From: Spirochaetia bacterium
GTDB taxonomy: Bacteria > Spirochaetota > Spirochaetia > Treponematales > Breznakiellaceae
Direction: 5' to 3'
DNA length: 38,987 nt
Assembly (NCBI GenBank): GCA_025997755.1
Contig: BNVA01000005.1
Span: forward strand, 1 to 38,987
The notes under the pieces were generated by a model. That model saw nothing but the letters and a program-made list of their open reading frames with translations, did no database searches and was not told the origin of the DNA. Of the stretch, positions 23,760 through 31,209 are shown one piece after another. Both the position numbers and the translations under genes were made by a program. Positions within the stretch are counted from its first letter, which is position 1, and each line of letters begins with the position of its first letter.

Positions 23760-24997
23760 TTTTCTCCTCCGCTGACTATTGCTCCTTTAAAAACCTGACG
23801 AACAAGTTCAACTTCCGGCGGGATCGCCTGTTTTTGTTTGTGTAATGCTGCACCACCCGATAAAGCCGCTTTTGCCGCGTCTATCGCCGTCCGCAATTCG
23901 TCGGGTGAAACCCAATTTTTTAAACCGCAGAGTTTCGCGGCGGCTGTCTCAAGCTCAAAGCGCGGGGAAACGGAATACCGGATCGAACGGTATAAATCCA
24001 GCAAAAGCCTGACCGCCTGTTCCAAACGGGCAAGATTTAAATTTTCAAGAACCGTTGCCGAAAAACGTGAGCTTGCGTAGCCTAAAACAGAATCCTTGTT
24101 TATGCCGCCCTTTAACAGCAGCAGGCTGCGGTAGTAGCCCGCCAAGTCTATGATGAATTGTTCTATCGACACGCCGTTTTGGATGATCTCGTCGAGCAGG
24201 GTGAATGCAGGTCCCGCCTCACCTATGGCGCAGGCTTCGGCAAAGGCGTTGAGATTTTCTATACCGACAAGACCGAGTTTTTCGCGGATAAGCTCTGTTC
24301 TGATGTGTCCGCCGGAAAATGAGGCTACCTGATCGAACAGGGTGTAGGCGTCGCGTAGGCTGCCGGTAGATTCGCGGGCTATCCAGAAAAGCGCCTCGTC
24401 TTCCGCCTCCAAGCTCATTTCTTTGCAGGTGTCTTTGAGAAGCCCCACTATGGTTTCTATGGGGATTAGTTTGAACGAAAATTGTTGACAGCGGCTTTTT
24501 ATCGTTGCCGGAACTTTATGCTGTTCTGTTGTGGCAAAAATAAAGACAACGTACGGCGGCGGTTCTTCTATCGTTTTAAGCAGGGCGTTAAACGCGCTGC
24601 CCGAAAGCATGTGTACCTCATCTATGATATAAACTTTGTAGCGGGAGGATTGCGGCGGAAAGAGGACTTCGTCTTTTATCTGGCGCACATCGTTTACGCC
24701 GTTATTTGACGCGCCGTCGATCTCGATAACATCCGTGCTGGCGCCGCGGCTTATCTCCTTGCAGGCGGAACATTCGCCGCAGGGAACGGCGGTAGGTCCC
24801 TTTTCGCAGTTCAGACTGCGCGCCAGTATGCGGGCGGCGCTGGTTTTTCCGCAGCCGCGCGGGCCGCAAAAAAGATATGCATGAGCTATGCGCCCCGCCT
24901 CTACCGAGCTTTTTAATGTAGCGCTTACAAATTCTTGTCCCGCCAACTCGTCAAAGATTTTGGGTCTGCGCCGTGTAGCGGTTACTTCAAATGCCAT
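23756..24997 (-). CDS. dnaX: DNA polymerase III clamp-loader subunit DnaX (short form)
   Basis: AAA+ ATPase of the clamp loader, 413 residues. It has the opening MAFEVTATRRRPKIFDELAGQEFV, Walker A GPRGCGKTSAARILA near 46-60, a zinc site (Cys in LNCEKGPTAVPCGECSAC near 64-82), Walker B YIIDEVHMLS near 122-131, sensor 1 FIFATTEQHKVP, the SRC motif IKSRCQQF and the collar domain helices to about 370. I prefer ATG 24997: the family starts here and it is four bases after the birA stop; TTG 25027 would overlap birA. Only a short tail follows the collar, so the tau-specific regions for DnaB and polymerase binding seem absent. I see no slippery A-run for frameshifting near the end. Confidence 0.93.
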   Translation of the reverse strand: MAFEVTATRRRPKIFDELAGQEFVSATLKSSVEAGRIAHAYLFCGPRGCGKTSAARILARSLNCEKGPTAVPCGECSACKEISRGASTDVIEIDGASNNGVNDVRQIKDEVLFPPQSSRYKVYIIDEVHMLSGSAFNALLKTIEEPPPYVVFIFATTEQHKVPATIKSRCQQFSFKLIPIETIVGLLKDTCKEMSLEAEDEALFWIARESTGSLRDAYTLFDQVASFSGGHIRTELIREKLGLVGIENLNAFAEACAIGEAGPAFTLLDEIIQNGVSIEQFIIDLAGYYRSLLLLKGGINKDSVLGYASSRFSATVLENLNLARLEQAVRLLLDLYRSIRYSVSPRFELETAAAKLCGLKNWVSPDELRTAIDAAKAALSGGAALHKQKQAIPPEVELVRQVFKGAIVSGGEN

Positions 24998-25001
24998 GTC
25001 C

Positions 25002-26357
25002 TTAGTATAGCTGTTCTCCCGTAACAAAAGGAATAGGGATTTTGCTTCCGTTAGGCGTTATCAGAATTTCTCCTTTTTCGCTTATCCCGTTTAGTATTCC
25101 TTCAATTCGTGTATTTTCACCGGCGTTGCCTGAAAGGAATGTAACGGATTTATTTTTCATATATAAACATTCATTTATTGCTTTGCGCCATTCATTATTT
25201 TTGCACCCCAAAATTTCTTTTATGTTCGACAGTACTTTCGTAAGCAGGGACACCGCAGGCGGATTATTATTTTCGTTAATACCTAGAGAAATTTTTATCT
25301 TGACATCATCAATAAGTTTAGCTATTATTAATTTAGAAGCTCCAAATGGCGTTCCGGTATCCATTCCGGTCTGGACAAATGCGCCACGGAGCTTTTCTTT
25401 TATCTCCACTTCGTGTAGATAAAACCGTGTCCCATCTTTATCGCTGTTTATTATTACTTCTGCCGCATACTCCTTATCGCCTATGCCGATAGGTGCGATT
25501 ATAACATAAGTGTCGTATCCTCTATTTTTCCAGTTAATTTTATGGTCTAGTACCATGCCTTTTTGAATTATATCAGGGACAGCCTTAAACGCGGCAGCTT
25601 TTTCTCTGCTTAATTTATGACCTATTGAGTCTTTTATTCCCCTTCGGGTAAGTTGAACATTACCCATTCCCTGCCGTCTAATCTTTCCTCCGATTGAGTT
25701 GAAATATCGTTCAACTTGCGTAACAAGATCGATCTCTGATTTTGGGAATTCATTACCGGTTAAAGTTGCTATAGGTTTTGAGTTAAGCAGCCATTCAGCT
25801 ATTTGTTTAATTGCCGCCTCCTCAAACCAATTTTTTAAAGCCGATGACTGTACCGCGGCTTCTTTCAAGAGGTCTGGTAATTCGCAGACTATGCTCGTTG
25901 CGTTGGGCAGACCGGATAAATCTTGCTGCGCATAATTTATACCGATGCCTAGAAAGACCGTTTCGCCGCTGCATTCCGCGGCAATACCGGCGGTTTTTTT
26001 GCCGCCTATCATAATGTCATTAGGCCACTTTATAGCAAGGCTTTCGCTTAACGCAGGGAAAAGTTCCGCGACGGCATTGTAAACGGCAAGTCCTGTTTTT
26101 AGGGTAAGACATTCCGGAATACGATCAAATTCGGAAAACCGCAAAACAAGGGTAAAAAGCAGATTTTCGCCCGCCTGCGATACCCAGCGGCGTGTTTTAA
26201 CGCGGCCGTGTCCCGCGCTCTGATAACCGGCTGCAATCACCGTGCCGTTAGGCGTAATTGACGGAGAAATAGAGCGGGCGACTTCCTGTGTGCTTGTACA
26301 TTCCTTGTAAAAAAAAAACGGCGCCCCAAAAGGATTTACGGCAGAATCAAAAATCAC
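25002..26357 (-). CDS. birA: Biotin-protein ligase BirA with a large inserted domain
   Basis: Enzyme that activates biotin and attaches it to carboxylase subunits. The GTG start at 26357 overlaps the upstream stop (GTGA) and gives 451 residues, against roughly 230-260 for HTH-less ligases. Catalytic domain residues 1-160: FFYKECTSTQEVA, GYQSAGHGRVKTRRWVS (biotin/AMP loop), AIKWPNDIMIGGKKTAGI near 108-126 and FLGIGINYAQ. About residues 163-365 are foreign to BirA and resemble phage-type LPD3/BECR domains. The ligase then resumes with SLLTKVLSNIKEIL and a C-terminal SH3-like domain ending IPFVTGEQLY. The reading frame is intact across both junctions. All catalytic motifs are present, so activity is plausible but must tolerate the insert. 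Confidence 0.88.
   Translation of the reverse strand: MIFDSAVNPFGAPFFFYKECTSTQEVARSISPSITPNGTVIAAGYQSAGHGRVKTRRWVSQAGENLLFTLVLRFSEFDRIPECLTLKTGLAVYNAVAELFPALSESLAIKWPNDIMIGGKKTAGIAAECSGETVFLGIGINYAQQDLSGLPNATSIVCELPDLLKEAAVQSSALKNWFEEAAIKQIAEWLLNSKPIATLTGNEFPKSEIDLVTQVERYFNSIGGKIRRQGMGNVQLTRRGIKDSIGHKLSREKAAAFKAVPDIIQKGMVLDHKINWKNRGYDTYVIIAPIGIGDKEYAAEVIINSDKDGTRFYLHEVEIKEKLRGAFVQTGMDTGTPFGASKLIIAKLIDDVKIKISLGINENNNPPAVSLLTKVLSNIKEILGCKNNEWRKAINECLYMKNKSVTFLSGNAGENTRIEGILNGISEKGEILITPNGSKIPIPFVTGEQLY
25293..25775 (-). other. LPD3/BECR-like domain inserted within birA
   Basis: Core of the insertion, about residues 195-355 of the ligase. It shows the pattern I associate with LPD3-type domains in polyvalent proteins of phages and conjugative elements: ATLTGNEF, LVTQVERYFNSIGGKI, VQLTRRGIKDSIGHKLS, FKAVPDIIQKGMVLDH, NWKNRGYDTYVIIAPI, TRFYLHEVEIKEKL and ASKLIIAKLI. 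No intein splicing motifs are seen. The domain name is from memory of family patterns, not a search. Confidence 0.65.
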
Positions 26358-27487
26358 GGCATCTCGACGGCTTTTTCTACAAAGGGCGCACGTAATTGAT
26401 TGGCGGCGCGTCCGCTCCACTCACCGGCGTTTTGTTGTGAGCGGAGAAAGCTCCATAGTTCCCGGGCTGTTCTTGTTCTTCCGGTTGCGTATAACGCACA
26501 GGCAAAATAGTAAATTGTCTTAAAATAGTCTGTCTCTGCGATATAATTTTTAATATCAGAACGCCGTACGATTTGATTCATCAAGTTTTCAAGGTTTGTA
26601 AATCTAAAATCAAATTGTTCTTCGATACATTCGTCTATTATTGTTGTAGTTGTAATCATAAATGCAAACATAAGATGATCAAGCGCTTTGTTGTGCCGTC
26701 CCGACAAATAATAATAATGGCCGAGTATCCTGTGCGCCCGCTCGGTAACGGCATTTCTATAGCGGTACATGCTTAAAAATTTGTCTATACTCTCGTTCTC
26801 AAGAGTCCGCGCCATGGCGGTTTTTACAAAAGAGCCGTCGTCCTGCTGCCAAAGTTCGTCGTCTTCAAGAATTTCGTTTAACTGCGCTTCCATTCTGTTG
26901 TAATGCTGTCTTTCATTTTCAATTTCCGCAACCCTGTACTGTATCTCCACAAGAAAACCCGGCACTTCCAGATTTGCGCTGTGTTCTATCGCCATGCGGT
27001 ATTGCTCAAGCGCAACTTCACTTTCACCTTCGATCCTAAAGACCTCTCCGATCCAGTATTCGGCTTCCGGAAAATATTTAAGCTGCCTGAATATTGAAAG
27101 TGCGGTAAGGGCGGAGTTTCGCAGGCTCTCTTTTTTTACGCGCCAATAAAGATCGTCTAACGATTTTTCGGCGGCAAACTGTCCGCGCTCCCTAACATAA
27201 GTTTCTATCCTGTCAAGTGAATCGTTCATACGGCGCACTTCGCCTAACGACAAAAGTAAAATCCAATCCTGCTCAAACTGTGTGAACATCGCATTTCTGT
27301 CATTGCGCGCGTCTTCAAAGGCAATTAACGCATTGCCGTAGTCGCCTTCACGAAAGTACTTTTTTCCCTTTTCAAACGACAGCCAATACGGGTCAAGCAC
27401 GGTTTCGAGCGGCGATTGAATCTGAGCCTGTGCGTAAAAAGTCAGCAGTAAAAATATTGTAAGCGTTATTGTCCGTTTATATTTCAT
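26354..27487 (-). CDS. Exported TPR-repeat protein
   Basis: A 377-residue periplasmic or outer-membrane-associated protein with a signal peptide (MKYKRTITLTIFLLLTFYAQA, cleaved near 21) and tetratricopeptide-like helices. The first repeat is KGKKYFREGDYGNALIAFEDAR near 42-63; others are EAEYWIGEVFRIEGESEVALEQYRMAIEHS near 141-170 and ILGHYYYLSGRHNKALDHLMFAF near 260-282. No enzyme motif is seen, so a scaffold or assembly role is likely. The ATG overlaps the ispG stop (ATGA), and its own stop overlaps the birA GTG. Function otherwise unknown. Confidence 0.8.
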   Translation of the reverse strand: MKYKRTITLTIFLLLTFYAQAQIQSPLETVLDPYWLSFEKGKKYFREGDYGNALIAFEDARNDRNAMFTQFEQDWILLLSLGEVRRMNDSLDRIETYVRERGQFAAEKSLDDLYWRVKKESLRNSALTALSIFRQLKYFPEAEYWIGEVFRIEGESEVALEQYRMAIEHSANLEVPGFLVEIQYRVAEIENERQHYNRMEAQLNEILEDDELWQQDDGSFVKTAMARTLENESIDKFLSMYRYRNAVTERAHRILGHYYYLSGRHNKALDHLMFAFMITTTTIIDECIEEQFDFRFTNLENLMNQIVRRSDIKNYIAETDYFKTIYYFACALYATGRTRTARELWSFLRSQQNAGEWSGRAANQLRAPFVEKAVEMP

Positions 27488-28602
27488 AACTTATCCAATT
27501 CTTCTTTAAAAGCCGTGTCGGCATCTTGGGCGTTAATGACGTTAATCGATCTTATCACTTCGCCCTTTCGGAAAATCTTAACATTTTCTCCCAAACCTGT
27601 AATACCTATATCGGCGTGCCGGGCTTCTTCGGGCCCGTTTACCGCGCATCCCATTACCGCTATGGTTATATTTTTTTTCATTTTATAAAAATACGGCTGC
27701 CACCTTTTCGTAAAACTGTGCGTATCGAAGGCGGCTCTTCCGCAACGCGGGCATGAAACAATTTTTACACCCCTGATACCGGCGCCGTCATTTTGCGTAT
27801 AAAAATTCATTTTACTTTCGTTCACGGCAAGCAGTATTTCGCGGGCGGCTATTACCTCGTTTTCCATAGTATCGGAAAGCGAAACACGGATCGTGTCGCC
27901 TATTCCATCGCATAACAGACCGAACAACGCGGCGGTATTACGCACAACGCCAGCCACAAGCGGCCCCGCTTCGGTAACTCCGATATGGAGTGGAAGCGCG
28001 CTTACTGAACGGAACAAACGCGCCGCCCGAATTGTTTCGCCTACATCCGACGACTTAATCGAAACAACAACATCCTTAAAGCCGTACTCATCAAATATTT
28101 CCAATTCACGCATCGCGGCGCGGACAAGGGCGTCTACACGGCTTAACTCGCCGTTTTCGATTTCGCGGCGCAGGTCTACCGGAAGGCTGCCGCCGTTTAC
28201 GCCTATGCGGATCGGAACGCCATTATCCTTCGCCTTGCACAGCACCTGTTCTACCTTGTCTTTGCCGCCAATATTGCCCGGATTTATTCTGATCTTTGCT
28301 ATAGGGTATTCAAGGATTTTTAGGGCGATTTTATAATCAAAGTGAATATCGGCAACTAGCGGCATAGCGGTAGAAGCCGCCAAAGCGCCCAACACTTCCG
28401 CGCTGTCAATATCGGGTAACGCAAAGCGCAGCAGCCCGCAGCCCATTTCCGAAAGTTCCTCTATGCGGCGAAGATTTTTTTTCCCCGCCCCGCCTTCTAA
28501 ATCTAAAAAAGTGAGCCTGTCCTTCCACATTGTTTGGATAACAACCGGCTTTCCGCCTCCTATTGCTGCCCCGCGAACATGACCAAACCCGCCGATCTTC
28601 AT
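27484..28602 (-). CDS. ispG: 4-hydroxy-3-methylbut-2-enyl diphosphate synthase IspG (GcpE)
   Basis: Iron-sulfur enzyme of the MEP isoprenoid pathway, converting MEcPP to HMBPP. The 372 residues have the TIM-barrel part: VVIQTMWKDRLT, GCGLLRFALPD, PLVADIHFDYKIAL near 81-94, KIRINPGNIG, IRIGVNGGSL, PLHIGVTEAGP and GIGDTIRVSLS. The [4Fe-4S] domain has Cys in VSCPRCGRA near 283-290 and VMGCAVNGPEEARHADIGI near 319-337, and the Cys spacing is normal. No clear ribosome site precedes ATG 28602, but the flgK stop is only eight bases upstream, suggesting coupling. The neighbour relation flgK-ispG is unusual. Confidence 0.96.
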   Translation of the reverse strand: MKIGGFGHVRGAAIGGGKPVVIQTMWKDRLTFLDLEGGAGKKNLRRIEELSEMGCGLLRFALPDIDSAEVLGALAASTAMPLVADIHFDYKIALKILEYPIAKIRINPGNIGGKDKVEQVLCKAKDNGVPIRIGVNGGSLPVDLRREIENGELSRVDALVRAAMRELEIFDEYGFKDVVVSIKSSDVGETIRAARLFRSVSALPLHIGVTEAGPLVAGVVRNTAALFGLLCDGIGDTIRVSLSDTMENEVIAAREILLAVNESKMNFYTQNDGAGIRGVKIVSCPRCGRAAFDTHSFTKRWQPYFYKMKKNITIAVMGCAVNGPEEARHADIGITGLGENVKIFRKGEVIRSINVINAQDADTAFKEELDKL

Positions 28603-28610
28603 AGAGTTTG

Positions 28611-30521
28611 TTAAGACGCGATGCCTAGCCGCATAAGAACATCAAGCATGGAATTAACCGTGGAGACAAAACGGGCGGCGGCTTGGTAGCCGTGTTGATA
28701 CTTAATCATGTTGGAAAGTTCCTCATCCATATTGACGCCGGAAACGGACTGCCGCATATCGCGCAGTTGTTTCATAATCAGATTTTGAGTTTCAAGGGCG
28801 CGCCCCGACTGCTCTCCCAACATACCGATCCGTCCCGCGCTGTCCGAAAAATAATCGTCAAAGGTACCAAGCCTACCAACCATTACATTTGTGTTTCGGA
28901 TTGCGGCAATGGCGAGCGCTGCATCGCTGTTGCCCGGATTTGCCGCCCGTCCGTTTTCACCATAGCCTGAAGCCACAGAAGCGGTTTCGCGCAGCAGTAT
29001 GGGGTTTACCTCGATCCAGCCTGCGGGGTGAGTTACCGGAGCGGCAGACCACTCCGCACCTGCGGTCAAGTTGTTTACCGCGTCGGGGACATTCCAATCG
29101 AAAGCGCCCCCCGCTCCGCCTGCGGCAAGGAGCCCGGCGTAACCTTCCAAAAATCTGCCGGAATCCTCAACATGACGAATCACAAAATCCGGCTGATCGC
29201 GGCTATCCGTAATCGTCCCTTTTAGCGAAAGCCTGCCGTCACGGTTAAGCCTTGCTACCACATCCGCACCCGAATTATTGATACGGGTTATCAGGTCGGC
29301 AACAGTGTCTTCTGAATAGTAGGGAACCTGAACGGTCGTATCCGCGCCGCCTGCCTGCGCTGCCGGGTTGTAAGCCGACAGGGTAATTGTCCCTTCAAGC
29401 CCAATCTGAGCGCGTTCCTCAAGGACATTTGTTCCGTTAATGCGAAAAATATAGCTTGAATCATAATCTCCATCTCCATTTCTATCGTAATTTCCTACGA
29501 CATTTGTTACAAAATGATGCTCGGTAAAGAAATCTAGCCCTGTTCTGCCGTTTATACCGTAGCCCGGACGGTGCGCTTCGTTCACCAGATCGATAAAATT
29601 CATGGATAAATTGTCTAAAACCTGAATTTCACGCTCTATAGTGTCGTCGCGCAGTTCCAAGAGCGCCGATAAACTCCCCGATCCTCGGGTCGGCTCAAAA
29701 AAATCACCGGTATCAGACCAAGAAATACGTCCGTAACCCTCGGTATCTATCCCGCTTTCTATTGCAAACTGCCTGCCGATTTTTCCCTGTACCAGCACAA
29801 TTCCGCCTGTGTGAACCATAAACTCATCGCTATCCCGCCTGTCAACGGTAATGTCGATTATCGACGCCAGCTTATCGACAAGCAGGTCACGGCGGTCAAA
29901 AAGGTCGTTCGGACTATCACCCTGCGCCATCACTTTTTGAATATCGTTGTTTAAACCGGAAATTTGACGCGAAAGCTCGTTTACCCTGTCCACAGTAAGG
30001 TAAATATCCTGATTTGCCATGTCTTGCAGGCTCTTTAAACCCTTAAATCTGTCGTGAATTCCGTCGATCAACGTTTTTCCACGCTCAACAAGAGCGGTAC
30101 GCGGCGCAACATCCGACGGATGGCGTGATAATTCCTGCCACCCATCCCAAAAAGCGTCCATTTTTGCCCGTACCGAGTTATCGCCAACCTCCAAATAGAG
30201 GTGATCAAGCTGACGTATATAGGGATCGCGCGCCCCCCAGTAACCCTCGCCGCCTGATTGAGCGACAATGCGTGAATCAAGCAATTGATCGCGTATACGC
30301 TCGATCCGGCTTACCACTACACCCTGTCCAATCTGCCCCGGGGTTTCCTCGCGGTTTAGACCGGGTACATAGATCGGTTCGAATTCGGTAAACTCAACAC
30401 GCTGACGGGAGTACCCTTCAGTCGATGCGTTGGAGAGATTGTGCCCTGTAATCTGCAGCGCCTGTTGATGTGCGCTTACCGCGCGTTTGCCTAATTCTAA
30501 TGGCGAAAATGTTGAATTCAT
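28611..30521 (-). CDS. flgK: Flagellar hook-associated protein 1 FlgK
   Basis: Hook-filament junction protein, 636 residues, assembled in the periplasmic flagellum. The N terminus has the rod/hook signature LELGKRAVSAHQQALQITGHNLSNASTEGYSRQRVEF. The FlgK-type continuation runs GQGVVVSRIERIRDQLLDSRI, then the helical region with LSRQISGLNNDIQKVMAQGDSPNDLFDRRDLLVDKLASI near 185-225. The end ISGVNMDEELSNMIKYQHGYQAAARFVSTVNSMLDVLMRLG matches SVSGVNLDEEMANLIKYQQAYQA. The middle is the variable surface domain. It follows flgN by 14 bases. flgL, which usually follows, is absent: ispG comes next. Confidence 0.97.
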   Translation of the reverse strand: MNSTFSPLELGKRAVSAHQQALQITGHNLSNASTEGYSRQRVEFTEFEPIYVPGLNREETPGQIGQGVVVSRIERIRDQLLDSRIVAQSGGEGYWGARDPYIRQLDHLYLEVGDNSVRAKMDAFWDGWQELSRHPSDVAPRTALVERGKTLIDGIHDRFKGLKSLQDMANQDIYLTVDRVNELSRQISGLNNDIQKVMAQGDSPNDLFDRRDLLVDKLASIIDITVDRRDSDEFMVHTGGIVLVQGKIGRQFAIESGIDTEGYGRISWSDTGDFFEPTRGSGSLSALLELRDDTIEREIQVLDNLSMNFIDLVNEAHRPGYGINGRTGLDFFTEHHFVTNVVGNYDRNGDGDYDSSYIFRINGTNVLEERAQIGLEGTITLSAYNPAAQAGGADTTVQVPYYSEDTVADLITRINNSGADVVARLNRDGRLSLKGTITDSRDQPDFVIRHVEDSGRFLEGYAGLLAAGGAGGAFDWNVPDAVNNLTAGAEWSAAPVTHPAGWIEVNPILLRETASVASGYGENGRAANPGNSDAALAIAAIRNTNVMVGRLGTFDDYFSDSAGRIGMLGEQSGRALETQNLIMKQLRDMRQSVSGVNMDEELSNMIKYQHGYQAAARFVSTVNSMLDVLMRLGIAS

Positions 30522-30535
30522 TTTTAACTCCTAAC

Positions 30536-31066
30536 TTAGAGCTGTTTGTTTAAAACCAAACTCCGCATATCGGCGGTTTTAAGCGTCCCCTGTCTGCCGT
30601 AAAAATTGCCCTTGCGTTCCGGATAGATGGTTTCGATCACACCGGATATAAGGAGGCGCTGTTCATTTAGATAGTTACTTAAAGCGTCATTTGTAAACTG
30701 GATTTTTGCCGCCAGCATTTTTAATGAGCGGTAGAGGTCTGTAAGAACCCGTCTTTCGTCGTGAGGAAACCGCATAACAAAAGCATAAAAGCGGGTGCTG
30801 CCGCTCTGTCCCAAGAAGCTGCCGCCGCCTTTTTCAAACTTATTAAAAAGCTCGACACGGCGCTGTTCAAGCTCGTTTTCCTGCTCTGCAAGCCTGCCCA
30901 TATCTTCGATGAGTGTACCGAAATTCACCCACTCTTTGTCCTTTACCGCGTTCTCCACCAGAGTTTGAGCTGCCGCAATCTTTGTAAGCAGCTCGATCTC
31001 CGCCTTTAGTACCTGAGAACATACCTCTGCTTCCCCAACCGCATTTGCAGCCGTAATTGTTTCCAT
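30536..31066 (-). CDS. flgN: FlgN-family flagellar export chaperone
   Basis: A 176-residue, largely coiled-coil protein that probably protects FlgK before secretion. Helices cover about 15-85 (LKAEIELLTKIAAAQTLVENAVKDKEW; LAEQENELEQRRVELFNKFEK) and 105-145 (LTDLYRSLKMLAAKIQFTNDALSNYLNEQRLLISGVIETIYP). The segment NDALSNYLNEQ.LLISGVIETIYP followed by YGRQG is typical of FlgN C termini, where FlgK binds. AGGAG lies six bases before ATG. It heads the transcript starting at the sigma-28 promoter. Sequence conservation in this family is low, so position before flgK carries weight. Confidence 0.85.
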   Translation of the reverse strand: METITAANAVGEAEVCSQVLKAEIELLTKIAAAQTLVENAVKDKEWVNFGTLIEDMGRLAEQENELEQRRVELFNKFEKGGGSFLGQSGSTRFYAFVMRFPHDERRVLTDLYRSLKMLAAKIQFTNDALSNYLNEQRLLISGVIETIYPERKGNFYGRQGTLKTADMRSLVLNKQL

Positions 31067-31087
31067 ACCTAACTCCTCTTACCCTGA

Positions 31088-31114
31088 TTATCGGAATAAT
31101 AAATTGCGGGTTTA
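31088..31114 (-). promoter_or_regulatory. Sigma-28 (FliA) promoter of flgN-flgK
   Basis: On the minus strand TAAA (31114-31111), exactly 15 bases, then TCCGATAA (31095-31088). This differs from the FliA consensus TAAA-N15-GCCGATAA by one base. The expected start is close to 31080, about 15 bases before ATG 31066, leaving room for the AGGAG ribosome site. It places flgN-flgK in the late flagellar class. Confidence 0.85.
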
Positions 31115-31209
31115 GGAGTTTCGCGCTAGAGGCGGCTAAAAGTAAGATTGCCGTGTCTATGGCTTATGTTTTTTTAGAAAATCAACGATAATGACAGAAG
31201 GGGTAAAGA

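Noticed and set aside
23756..23850. Programmed frameshift in dnaX making a tau form
   Set aside because: No A6G-type slippery heptamer is seen near the end, and the next gene starts immediately by overlap.
25263..25871. Intein in birA
   Set aside because: No Cys/Ser at the left junction with intein block A, no terminal His-Asn followed by Cys/Ser/Thr, and no homing-endonuclease motifs; the block resembles an LPD3-type domain instead.
31115..31209. Second sigma-28 promoter driving the amidohydrolase
   Set aside because: TAAA occurs on the plus strand near 31137, but nothing like GCCGATAA follows at 15 bases.
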